From an uncultured Planctomycetota bacterium (GTDB taxonomy: Bacteria; Planctomycetota; UBA1135; GCA-002686595), in contig CAIYPP010000113.1 of the NCBI GenBank assembly GCA_903928115.1, positions 62,001-126,000 on the forward strand: DNA of 64,000 bases, given 5' to 3'. Below are positions 54,799-62,379 of this stretch, piece after piece. The notes under the pieces were generated by a model, which saw nothing but the letters and a program-made list of their open reading frames with translations, had not been told where the DNA came from and searched no databases. The translations under genes were made by a program, and so were the position numbers. Numbering within the stretch: position 1 is the first letter of the stretch; the number at the start of each line of letters is the position of its first letter.

Positions 54799-56094
54799 TC
54801 AGGCGGGGCTCGACCAACCGCGTTGCCACGCGCCGAAGTGCGCGGCCCCCGATGCGGTGCAGGCGACGATGTCCTCGATCCGCACGCCGAACTCGCCGTA
54901 GACGTACACGCCCGGCTCGTTCGAGAGCGTCATGCCGGGCTGCAACTTCACGCGGCTGCCACCGTCGAAGTACGGATCCTCGTGGCCTTCCATGCCGATC
55001 CCGTGGCCGAGGCGGTGGGTGAACTTGGAGTAGCCCGAGCCGTAGCCGGCAGCCTCCAGACTTGCGCGCGCGGCACGGTCGACCTCGCGACACTCGACCC
55101 CGGGCGCAATCGTCTCGAACGCGCGGGCCTGCGCGTCGTGCACGGCGTGCCATGCGCGCTGCTGTGCCTCGCTCGGCGTTCCCTCGACGCACCACGTACG
55201 AGTGATGTCGCTCGAGTACCCGTGCAAGCTCGCGCCCGTGTCGACGAGGAGGAACTCCCCGCGCGAGAGGGCGATCGACTGATTGTCGCCATGCGGATAC
55301 GCCGCCGCAGGTCCGACGAGCGCCAGACTCCAAGGCGAGGTCATGCCGAGCTTCAGGTGGGCGCGCGACATGAGCTTGGCGACGTCGTCACCCTTCATGC
55401 CGAGCCGCACGCGCTGTGAGACGGCGCCGATGGCGAGCTGTGTGCCTTCGTTGGCGACACGCAAGAGCTCGAGCTCGTGGGCGTCCTTCACGCCGCGCAG
55501 CGCGACGAGCACGTCCCGTCCCGAGACGACACGCTCCGGCCCCATCTCCGTGCGCAGGCCGTCCGCGACAAAGAAGCGAGCCTGCGGGTCGATCGCGACC
55601 CGCTCGACTCGACGCGCTCGGAGGGCGGCTGCGAGGGGTGCGAAGGCGTACTCATGCTCCTCCCAGCGCACGAGGTCGCCGCCGGGCCCCTTGGGCGACT
55701 CGACGGAGAGGCGCGCCTTTTCGGCCTCGAACGCGGGGCAGAGCCAAAAGTGGCTGCCGTCGGCGAGCACGAGCAGCGCGAAGGTTCGCTCGGAGCGGCC
55801 CCACGTGACGCCGCTCAGATAGCTCATCGTCGGTCCGCCTTCGCAGAGATACGCGTCGAGCGAGTGCTGGGCCAGAAGTGTCGCGAGCCGCGCGCGTCGG
55901 GCGCTGCGCTCTTCCGCCGAGATCGGTGCGACGAGCACGCGCAGGTCCGGGAGCTCGTCGAAGTCCTCCTCCGTTCGGGGAGCCGCAGATTCCAGCTCGC
56001 GCGAAGGGCTCTGGCACGCGGCCCAAACTCCTGCGCCGCCGAGCGCGGTCGCGGCTGCGAAGAGCCGCCGTCGGTCCAGCTTCCTAGGTTCCAT
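54799..56094 (-). CDS. Exported Xaa-Pro aminopeptidase-family (M24) protein
   Basis: A 431-residue M24 peptidase. The N-terminus RRRLFAAATALGGAGVWAAC is a twin-arginine-type signal with lipobox, so it is folded in the cytoplasm with its metals and exported as a lipoprotein. The creatinase/aminopeptidase fold is shown by LLVDTGASLHGYSSDIT (two Asp ligands), THRLGHGIGMEGHEDP (His ligand) and NEPGVYVYGEFGVRIED (two Glu ligands). It removes N-terminal residues before Pro, or resembles a prolidase. The gene lies 9 nt downstream of the S9 peptidase gene on the same strand, which suggests a periplasmic peptide-processing operon. Confidence 0.88.
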   Translation of the reverse strand: MEPRKLDRRRLFAAATALGGAGVWAACQSPSRELESAAPRTEEDFDELPDLRVLVAPISAEERSARRARLATLLAQHSLDAYLCEGGPTMSYLSGVTWGRSERTFALLVLADGSHFWLCPAFEAEKARLSVESPKGPGGDLVRWEEHEYAFAPLAAALRARRVERVAIDPQARFFVADGLRTEMGPERVVSGRDVLVALRGVKDAHELELLRVANEGTQLAIGAVSQRVRLGMKGDDVAKLMSRAHLKLGMTSPWSLALVGPAAAYPHGDNQSIALSRGEFLLVDTGASLHGYSSDITRTWCVEGTPSEAQQRAWHAVHDAQARAFETIAPGVECREVDRAARASLEAAGYGSGYSKFTHRLGHGIGMEGHEDPYFDGGSRVKLQPGMTLSNEPGVYVYGEFGVRIEDIVACTASGAAHFGAWQRGWSSPA

Positions 56095-56103
56095 GAACGG
56101 AGG

Positions 56104-58593
56104 TTACTTCGCTCGGAGTGCGCGTACGAGGAAGCGCTCGATGCGGCGGTACTCGTCGACCCAGTGCGGCCCGTCTGCGAAGGCGTGGTCTTGGCTGGGG
56201 TAGAGCATCGCGTCGAAGTCGAGCCCCAAGTCGATCAGCTTCTCGATCAGCCGGATCGAGTCCTGCGCGAACACGTTCGAGTCCACCATGCCGTGGAGGA
56301 TCAGCAGGGGATCCTGCAGTTTTTGCGCGTGGTCGATCGGTGAGCTCGCCGTGTAGGCGTCGGGGTGCGTCGACGGTCGCCCCAGACGCGGCTGCGTGTA
56401 GCCGGGGTGGTACGTGCGCCAGTCGGTGACCGAGCGCAGGGCCGCGCCGCCCGACCAGCGCTCGGGCTGCGTGAAGAGGGCCATCAGCGTCAGGAATCCA
56501 CCGTAGGAACCGCCGTAGCACACGACGCTCGAGGGATCGACGACGCCGCGTCGCGCGAGCTCGTCGATCACTGCTGCGATGTCCTCGAGCTCGAGCTTGC
56601 CGAGCTGGAACTGTACGTCTCCGCGGAACTTGGCGCCGTAGCCCGCGCTGCCTCGGTAGTCGACGTCGGCGACGACGAAGCCCTGCTCGGCGAGTCGCGA
56701 GTGGAACATCAGGTTCACCGCGTACTCCGTCATCGAGTCGGTGACGTTCTGCAGATAGCCCGCCCCGTGGATGAACACGATGCACGGACGTGCCTCGCGG
56801 GGCTTCGAGAGCGTGGAGCCGCGAGGCGAGTAAACGTGAGCGCGAACGTCCGAGCCATCTGCGGAGTGAACTTGGAGCTTTTCGGGCAAGATCCAGTCGT
56901 GCTGGGAGTAGGCGAGCGGAATCGTCGAGGTCAGTCGCCGCGCAGGCGTGCTGCCGTCGATGGGCACGCACCACAGCTCTCCCGGAACTCCGAGCTCCTC
57001 GTGCTCAAAGAGCACCGTCGAGCCATCGGACGAGACGCGCGCACCCGTGTTCATGCCCGCGGGCAGCGGGAGCCAGCGCACTCCGCGCTCCTCGACGACG
57101 CCGAGCTCGCGCCGTGCAGGATCTTTGCGGCTCGCGCAGATGAGAAGCGCGCCTTGCTCGGTCGTGAGCCACTGCGAGACTTCTCCCTCGACGGCGGTGC
57201 GCTGGCGCAGCTCGCCGCTTGCGGGATCGAGCTCGAACAGTTGATTGCGGCCCGGAGTGGTCGAGAACGGAGCGCCCTCGGATGCGAGCAAGATGCGCGT
57301 GCCTTCGCGGTTCCAGCGGGCGAACGCGCCCGGACCGCCGACCCAGTGCTCGTCACGTTCGACGAGGGCGAGGCGCGGACCGGCGGCACTCCAAATCCAC
57401 GTCTCCACGGCGCGATAGTCTTCCGAGGTGCGCCGTAGCGCGAAGCGCGGCTCGCCCTCGGGCGCCCAGCCGATCGCGCCCATCGGCGTGCGCGCGTTGC
57501 CGGGGAGCTCCAGCGCGCGCTTCGAGCCGTCGCGCGTCGACCAGATCCATGCCTTGCGTGCGGGCCATTCGTCGTCCGCGAGGTCCGAGCGCGCCTCGCG
57601 CGTCGTCACACGCTCCGTGAGGTAATCGGGGATCAGCGTCGGCTTGGGGCGTCCGCTGGTGTCGACCTCGAAGCCGAAGACCCACTCGCCGCAGGGCGAG
57701 AGGTCGAGTCCTTCGATGCGGCCGAGGTCCGCGAGCCCTTCGAGCACGACGCCGCGACCCGTGGCGAAGTCGTGGAAGTGCTCGTTCGCGCGAGTCTTGT
57801 CGGCGACGAGCTTGCCGTCCTTCGAAAACACGCGGGTGCCATCGCGCGAGCGCTCGATCCTTCCGAGCGGCGCTGCGACGTCGCGCGTGGTGCAATCCTC
57901 CGTGGTGAGCGAGACCGGCCACGTGCTCTCGTCTTCGATTCGCAGCCGATAGAGCTCGCCTCCGCCGCGCACCTCCAGCGTGGCGCCTCCGTCGGAGAAA
58001 TCGAGCCCGGTGATACCCCCGATACGCGGCAACTCCTCGCCGCTTGCGTCGCGCGCATCCTTCGGTGGATCCGAGTAGACGAGCCGCGCGGTCGGCTGCA
58101 TGCGCTCGTCCCAGTCGACGATGGCGATCGCGTCACCGGTGGCCACGGCGAGGCGATGCCCATTAGGGCTCCAGCTCTGCAGGCGCAGCCGCGTCGCTTC
58201 TTTCGTTTCTCCGCCCGCGGCGGCTTCGCTGTCGCGGAAGAGGTCTTGCACGACAGCCGCGAGCGAGTTGGCTTCGCCGAGTGCCGTGGGCTCGGCTCGC
58301 GTGTCGATCCAGTAGGGACTGCTGTTTCGAGCCCAGCTGCGCGCGCCTGCCGCGTCGGTTTCCGTACTCCGCCAGTCGACTAGGGCCACGCGGCCGTCGG
58401 GTGCGAGCGAGCGCAGGCGTGGAGCCTCGCCCTGAAGCCCGGGCAGCAAGAAAATCTCTTCCAAGGTCGGCCGGACATCGGCGAGGTCCCCGGAGCGCTC
58501 CGGAGCACGGGCGGTGACGCACGCGCACAGCGCGAGGGCGAGCACGAAGGGCAGTCGGTGGGGGCGTCCGAGGGGGGCAGCGGGGCGCTTCAT
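56104..58593 (-). CDS. Lipoprotein S9 serine peptidase (dipeptidyl-peptidase-like)
   Basis: An 829-residue exported peptidase. Residues 1-25 are a signal with lipobox ALCAC. Residues about 60-560 form a beta-propeller (LSPCGEWVFGFEVD, RWNREGTRILLASEG, VSSDGSTVLFEHE). The C-terminal hydrolase domain has GGSYGGFLTLM (catalytic Ser), HGMVDSNV (Asp) and QDHAF (His). Similar to DPP-IV and acylaminoacyl peptidases. Together with the co-directed Xaa-Pro peptidase 9 nt downstream it forms an apparent pair acting on proline-containing peptides. A TAGCTT box lies 7 nt before the ATG. Confidence 0.9.
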   Translation of the reverse strand: MKRPAAPLGRPHRLPFVLALALCACVTARAPERSGDLADVRPTLEEIFLLPGLQGEAPRLRSLAPDGRVALVDWRSTETDAAGARSWARNSSPYWIDTRAEPTALGEANSLAAVVQDLFRDSEAAAGGETKEATRLRLQSWSPNGHRLAVATGDAIAIVDWDERMQPTARLVYSDPPKDARDASGEELPRIGGITGLDFSDGGATLEVRGGGELYRLRIEDESTWPVSLTTEDCTTRDVAAPLGRIERSRDGTRVFSKDGKLVADKTRANEHFHDFATGRGVVLEGLADLGRIEGLDLSPCGEWVFGFEVDTSGRPKPTLIPDYLTERVTTREARSDLADDEWPARKAWIWSTRDGSKRALELPGNARTPMGAIGWAPEGEPRFALRRTSEDYRAVETWIWSAAGPRLALVERDEHWVGGPGAFARWNREGTRILLASEGAPFSTTPGRNQLFELDPASGELRQRTAVEGEVSQWLTTEQGALLICASRKDPARRELGVVEERGVRWLPLPAGMNTGARVSSDGSTVLFEHEELGVPGELWCVPIDGSTPARRLTSTIPLAYSQHDWILPEKLQVHSADGSDVRAHVYSPRGSTLSKPREARPCIVFIHGAGYLQNVTDSMTEYAVNLMFHSRLAEQGFVVADVDYRGSAGYGAKFRGDVQFQLGKLELEDIAAVIDELARRGVVDPSSVVCYGGSYGGFLTLMALFTQPERWSGGAALRSVTDWRTYHPGYTQPRLGRPSTHPDAYTASSPIDHAQKLQDPLLILHGMVDSNVFAQDSIRLIEKLIDLGLDFDAMLYPSQDHAFADGPHWVDEYRRIERFLVRALRAK

Positions 58594-58600
58594 GCCGCAG

Positions 58601-58606
58601 AAGCTA
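58601..58606 (-). promoter_or_regulatory. -10-like TAGCTT, 7 nt before start
   Basis: Minus-strand TAGCTT with 7 nt to the ATG of the S9 peptidase at 58593, leaderless-type spacing. Confidence 0.4.
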
Positions 58607-58662
58607 CCGCAGGGTTTCGCACAAGAATCGATTTCCTTTCAGACGGCTTCCAGCGCGGTCCG

Positions 58663-59292
58663 ATGGGTCCGGGCGTGACGGTCGAAACCGATGCCGAGGA
58701 CGCACGAGCGCAAGCGCTGACGCGCGAGGCACAGCTCGTCGCCCGCGAGTCGCTCGAACGACCGACGGTTCCGTCCGCGGAGCGTGCGCGCGGACCGGGC
58801 TGGATGGTCTGGACCTTGCAAGCGACCCTGCTTGGGATCGTCGGCTATCTCTGCATCTTCAACCTGTCGGTCGTGCGCGGCAGCTCGATGGCACCGCGCA
58901 TCCACGACGGCGATCGCATCCTGATCGACCACCTGAGCTACGTCTTCGGCGAGGTTCAGCGCGGCGACATCGTCGTGCTGAAGTACCCGCTCGATCCGTC
59001 GGTCGACTACATCAAGCGCATCGTCGGCCTGCCCGGCGACGACGTCGTGCTCGAAGATGGCGAAGTGTGGGTCAATGGCCAGCGCATCGACGAACCCTAC
59101 GTCACGCAGGCGGATCCTTTTGCACGCGTGCGCGTGCACGTGAAGCCCGCGCACTACTTCGTGCTCGGCGACAACCGTCCGCGCTCGTGCGACTCCCGGG
59201 ACTTCGGCCTCGTGCCGCAGGACTACATCCGCGGTCGCGTCGAGGTGCGCGTGTGGCCGCCGGAGCGGCTCGGGACGATCGACGAGGGCTGA
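58663..59292 (+). CDS. lepB: Signal peptidase I
   Basis: A 209-residue S26 peptidase. One membrane helix at about residues 48-66 (WTLQATLLGIVGYLCIFNL) is followed by the catalytic Ser in RGSSMAPRIHDGD, Lys in DYIKRIVGLPGDDV and the box GDNRPRSCDSRDFGLV. It removes signal peptides from exported proteins at the outer face of the membrane. The start MGPGVTV removes 35 residues of the longer open frame that overlap the S9 peptidase shadow; an earlier start is possible. Size matches short LepB forms with a single anchor. Confidence 0.93.
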   Translation: MGPGVTVETDAEDARAQALTREAQLVARESLERPTVPSAERARGPGWMVWTLQATLLGIVGYLCIFNLSVVRGSSMAPRIHDGDRILIDHLSYVFGEVQRGDIVVLKYPLDPSVDYIKRIVGLPGDDVVLEDGEVWVNGQRIDEPYVTQADPFARVRVHVKPAHYFVLGDNRPRSCDSRDFGLVPQDYIRGRVEVRVWPPERLGTIDEG

Positions 59293-59330
59293 GCCCCGCG
59301 TCGCGGCTTCCCCGCGTCGGCTCGAGGCTC

Positions 59331-59336
59331 TAGAGT
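59331..59336 (+). promoter_or_regulatory. -10-like TAGAGT, 6 nt before start
   Basis: TAGAGT with 6 nt to the ATG at 59343. No Shine-Dalgarno sequence in the gap. Confidence 0.5.
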
Positions 59337-59342
59337 CTCGCC

Positions 59343-60071
59343 ATGCGGGCGAGCGGGCAGCCGGTGGCGATCGTGACGGGCAGCGCCCGCGGGCTCGGAC
59401 TCGCCTGCGCGCGTAGGCTCGCCGCAGATGGCGTTTTCGTTCACGTCGTGTACCGCAGCGAGAGTGCCTCGTTGCGCGACCTTCAGGCAGAGTTTGGGCC
59501 GCGGGTCCACCGCGCCAATCTGGAGCAGCCGGAGGACTGGGAGCGACTCGTCGCGCGGGTGCTCGAGCTCGACGGGCGCGTCGATCACTTCGTCCACGCC
59601 GTCGGTGAGTACGTGCGTGCGCCGCTCGCTGCGACGAGTGCTGCAGACTTGCGGCGGATGCTCTCGAACAACGTGGAGAGCGCGTTCCTTGGTGTTACGG
59701 CGCTGCGCGCGGCGCTGCGCTCCACGAAAGGCAGTGCGGTGCTCTTCGGTTGCGCCGGCGTCGAGACGGCGCGCGGTCGGCGCGAGGCGGCGAGCTATGT
59801 CGCGGCGAAGTCGGCGCTGCTCGTGCTCGCGCGCTCGTGGGCCGTCGAGGAGGCGCCGCACGGGGTGCGGGTCAACATGGTCGCGCCCGGCGTGATTCCT
59901 CACGCGGACGCGTCCGAGGACACGCTCGATCCGCGTCTGTGGGAGCGCATCCCAATGGCGCGTCCCGGGGAGCCGCGCGAGGTGGCGGACGCCGTCGCGT
60001 GGCTTTGTTCTCCATCGGCGAGCTACGTCACCGGCACCGTGATCGAGGTGTCGGGCGGCTGGCTGCTCTGA
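59343..60071 (+). CDS. Short-chain dehydrogenase (FabG-like) lacking the usual catalytic Ser
   Basis: A 242-residue SDR with AIVTGSARGLGLAC, the central HAVGEYV, Asn in LSNNVESAF and the C-terminal YVTGTVIEVSGGWL seen in FabG-like enzymes. The Tyr-Lys pair is in SYVAAKSALL. The position about 13 residues before the Tyr, normally a catalytic Ser, falls in GCAGV and has no Ser, so it may have a modified activity or be inactive as a reductase. Preceded by a leaderless-type -10 box. Confidence 0.8.
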   Translation: MRASGQPVAIVTGSARGLGLACARRLAADGVFVHVVYRSESASLRDLQAEFGPRVHRANLEQPEDWERLVARVLELDGRVDHFVHAVGEYVRAPLAATSAADLRRMLSNNVESAFLGVTALRAALRSTKGSAVLFGCAGVETARGRREAASYVAAKSALLVLARSWAVEEAPHGVRVNMVAPGVIPHADASEDTLDPRLWERIPMARPGEPREVADAVAWLCSPSASYVTGTVIEVSGGWLL

Positions 60072-60208
60072 GCCATCGGAAAGTTTTTCCCGACGGACTC
60101 GACCGGTTCGGAGGCGTGCTTGGCTTGCAGGGGCACGCTGCGAGTTCCATCTCCCGATGCGGGGGACGCTCGCGGACGGCGATACCCCCCTGACAAAGGA
60201 GTCCTCCG

Positions 60209-60808
60209 ATGTCTCTCGCCCTGAGCCTGCGTTCGATCCTCGGCCCCTTGTTCCTCGCTGTGGTGCCCGCGACGGCGCTCGCGGCGGTTCCGGATGGGAA
60301 GTGCGCCGTCACCGGCGCGTGGAGCACGCCTTCGGCAGAGGTCGTGAGCCTCCACGCGGAGGTCGGCCTCGTCGACGACGCCCTGAGCCACGTGCTCGCG
60401 GGCAAGCTGATCGGCGGCGTGTCGGGCGGTGCCTTCGTCGGCGAGCTGACTCCGATGGCGCTGGACGCGACGGAGCCGAAGAAGCCGCTCCTTCCGCTGC
60501 GCTACGAGCTCGCGGGTGCCTATTCGCGCGGCACCGATGGCCAGCTCTACGTCAGCGCCGACGTTCTGCTCGACCTCCGCCAGATCGGTCTCGTTGGCTA
60601 CGTGAAGACGGGCGAGCTTTCCGGCGTGCTGCGGGTCGTGCAGATCGAGCCTGCGACCGTGGTCAGCGTCCCGCGCGCCGGTGACCTCCGGACCATGAAG
60701 GGCGGGTTGCTGGAAAGCTCGGTACCGAAGGCCGTTGCCGTGACGAAGCGCCCAAGGCCGGTTGCCCGCGGTGGGATCTTCCTCGCCTCGCTGCAGCTCT
60801 TCGAGTGA
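60209..60808 (+). CDS. Secreted protein of unknown function
   Basis: A 199-residue protein with a Sec signal peptide ending near ATALAA (residues 1-25). The mature part is beta-rich with no domain I know. An AAAGGAG ribosome-binding site lies at a proper distance before the ATG, one of the clearest in the window. A GC-rich 12-bp hairpin follows the stop. Function unknown. Confidence 0.7.
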   Translation: MSLALSLRSILGPLFLAVVPATALAAVPDGKCAVTGAWSTPSAEVVSLHAEVGLVDDALSHVLAGKLIGGVSGGAFVGELTPMALDATEPKKPLLPLRYELAGAYSRGTDGQLYVSADVLLDLRQIGLVGYVKTGELSGVLRVVQIEPATVVSVPRAGDLRTMKGGLLESSVPKAVAVTKRPRPVARGGIFLASLQLFE

Positions 60809-60833
60809 CCTGAACCCGAGCTTGCCTGTTCAT

Positions 60834-60866
60834 GCCGCGGCGGATTCCCGACGGATCCGCCGCGGC
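60834..60866 (+). terminator. 12-bp GC-rich hairpin after the secreted protein gene
   Basis: GCCGCGGCGGAT (60834-60845) and ATCCGCCGCGGC (60855-60866) form a perfect 12-bp stem with a 9-nt loop. It sits between the stop at 60808 and the Nudix GTG at 60888. No T tract follows, so it is either a terminator that does not need a T tail or another kind of structure. Confidence 0.4.
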
Positions 60867-60871
60867 TCCGT

Positions 60872-60877
60872 TAGGCT
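60872..60877 (+). promoter_or_regulatory. -10-like TAGGCT, 10 nt before start
   Basis: TAGGCT with 10 nt to the GTG at 60888, right after the 12-bp hairpin. Confidence 0.35.
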
Positions 60878-60887
60878 CATATCGCCC

Positions 60888-61445
60888 GTGGACGACCTGC
60901 TCTTCGAACCTGTCGTGCGACACCTTGCCTCGCGAGGGACCCCGGCCGAGCCGGATCCGTCGCTGCGCCAAGCCGCGGTGGCGCTCGTGCTCGCGCCCCG
61001 TGCCGGTGCGCTCGAAGTGCTCTTGATCCGGCGCGCGGAGCGTGCGGGGGATCCTTGGTCGGGGCAGATGGGGCTCCCCGGCGGCCATCGCGAGGCCCAC
61101 GATGCAGACCTGCTGGCCACGGCGGTGCGCGAGACGCGCGAAGAGCTCGGGCTCGACCTGACCGCTGCGCGCCACCTCGGTGCGCTGGAGGAGCTGCGGC
61201 CCGTGATCCGTCCGCTCGCCGTGCGCCCCTACGTCTTCGCGCTTCCAGCGCTCCTCGAGGTCGTTCCCGGCCCCGAGGTCCAGAGCGTCCTGTGGACACG
61301 CCTCGACGTCCTCGCGTCGGCCCGCTCGACGACGGAGGTCTTCCACAAGGGCGAGCTGCGCACGATGCCGTGCTATCGCGTGGGTGCCGACGTGGTGTGG
61401 GGGATGACCTATCGGATCTTGGATCCGCTGGTCGAGCGCCGCTAG
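60888..61445 (+). CDS. CoA-type Nudix hydrolase
   Basis: A 185-residue Nudix protein. The box GHREAHDADLLATAVRETRE, ELG has the CoA-pyrophosphatase-like pattern (Gly-Gly-His, Asp-x-x-x-x-x-Thr-Ala-x-Arg-Glu). The N-terminal LRQAAVALVLAPRAGALEVLLIRRAER is also typical of that group, which splits CoA or oxidised CoA to 4'-phosphopantetheine and ADP. Starting from GTG at 60888 because the conserved part begins soon after; the ATG at 60762 would lie inside the upstream gene. Converges on the FAH-family gene by 4 bases of overlap. Confidence 0.83.
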   Translation: MDDLLFEPVVRHLASRGTPAEPDPSLRQAAVALVLAPRAGALEVLLIRRAERAGDPWSGQMGLPGGHREAHDADLLATAVRETREELGLDLTAARHLGALEELRPVIRPLAVRPYVFALPALLEVVPGPEVQSVLWTRLDVLASARSTTEVFHKGELRTMPCYRVGADVVWGMTYRILDPLVERR

Positions 61446-62344
61446 GCCCGCGCGATCCGCACCGAGAGCTCGCCGATTCCCTCGACCGAGCACAGGGACT
61501 CGTCCCCGTCGACGAGCGGCCCCACGCCCGCCGGAGTGCCCATCAGCACGATGTCGCCCGCATGGAACGAGAGGTGGCGCGAGAGCCACGCGATCGCCTG
61601 CGGTACGGTCACGATCAGGTCCTTCGTACTCGCGTGCTGGCGCTCCTCGCGCGAGCCGTTCTCGTGCACAACCGCTGCACGCACCGCGAGGTCGGAAATG
61701 TCGAGCGAGTCGCGCGGCACGAAGCACGGACCGAGCGGGCAGAATCCCTCGAGGTTCTTCGCGCGGAACCACGGGTACTTCAGCTCGCGGTCGCTCTTTT
61801 GCAGCGTGCGCGCCGTCAGATCGTTGGCGACCGTATAGCCTGCGACGTGCTCGAGCGCGCGCTCCTCCGGGATCTCCCAGCCGCCCTTTCCGATCACGAC
61901 GGCGAGCTCCGCCTCGTGGTCGACGCGCGCCGTGTACCAGCGCGGAACGGCGATCACCGCGCCGTGGGGACGCAGTGTCTCGGGCAGCTTGTTGAAGAAG
62001 AGCGGCTCTTCCGGCACCGCTTCGCCGAACTCGGCGGCGTGCTCGCGAAAGTTCTTTCCGAGCGCGAGGATCTTGCCGACGCGCTCGGGCTCGACAGGAA
62101 CGAGCCGAGCGGTGTGGCTCGCCGCGGCCTTCCACGTCCCGCGCGCGAGTGCAGCCTCGAGCTTCGCGCTCTCGAAGAAGCCGCTCGCCGCGAGCTCGAC
62201 CACGGTGCGCGGGGCGCTCGGAGCGTGCTCGGAGAGCCACGCGCTGAGGTCGAGGGCTCGGCCGTCGACCTCGAGGACGAGCGCGGCTCGACTTGCGTCG
62301 CTATGGGGGATTGCAGCGCGAACGACGCGGATTTGGCGGGCCAT
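61442..62344 (-). CDS. Fumarylacetoacetate hydrolase (FAH) family protein
   Basis: A 300-residue protein. The family core is clear: KILALGKNFREHAAEFGE, LPETLRPHG, ARVDHEAELAVVIGKGG (metal-binding Glu residues), VANDLTARTLQ, KNLEGFCPLGP, and the substrate loop FHAGDIVLMGTPAGVG. Members cleave or decarboxylate beta-keto acids with Mg2+ (fumarylacetoacetate hydrolase, 2-hydroxyhepta-dienedioate isomerase, oxaloacetate decarboxylase). Substrate unknown. Its ATG has TAGAGT 6 nt upstream. Confidence 0.88.
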   Translation of the reverse strand: MARQIRVVRAAIPHSDASRAALVLEVDGRALDLSAWLSEHAPSAPRTVVELAASGFFESAKLEAALARGTWKAAASHTARLVPVEPERVGKILALGKNFREHAAEFGEAVPEEPLFFNKLPETLRPHGAVIAVPRWYTARVDHEAELAVVIGKGGWEIPEERALEHVAGYTVANDLTARTLQKSDRELKYPWFRAKNLEGFCPLGPCFVPRDSLDISDLAVRAAVVHENGSREERQHASTKDLIVTVPQAIAWLSRHLSFHAGDIVLMGTPAGVGPLVDGDESLCSVEGIGELSVRIARA

Positions 62345-62350
62345 GGACGC

Positions 62351-62356
62351 ACTCTA
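62351..62356 (-). promoter_or_regulatory. -10-like TAGAGT, 6 nt before start
   Basis: Minus-strand TAGAGT with 6 nt to the ATG at 62344, leaderless-type spacing. Confidence 0.5.
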
Positions 62357-62379
62357 GCAGCCGTCGACGGCCCGCGGGT

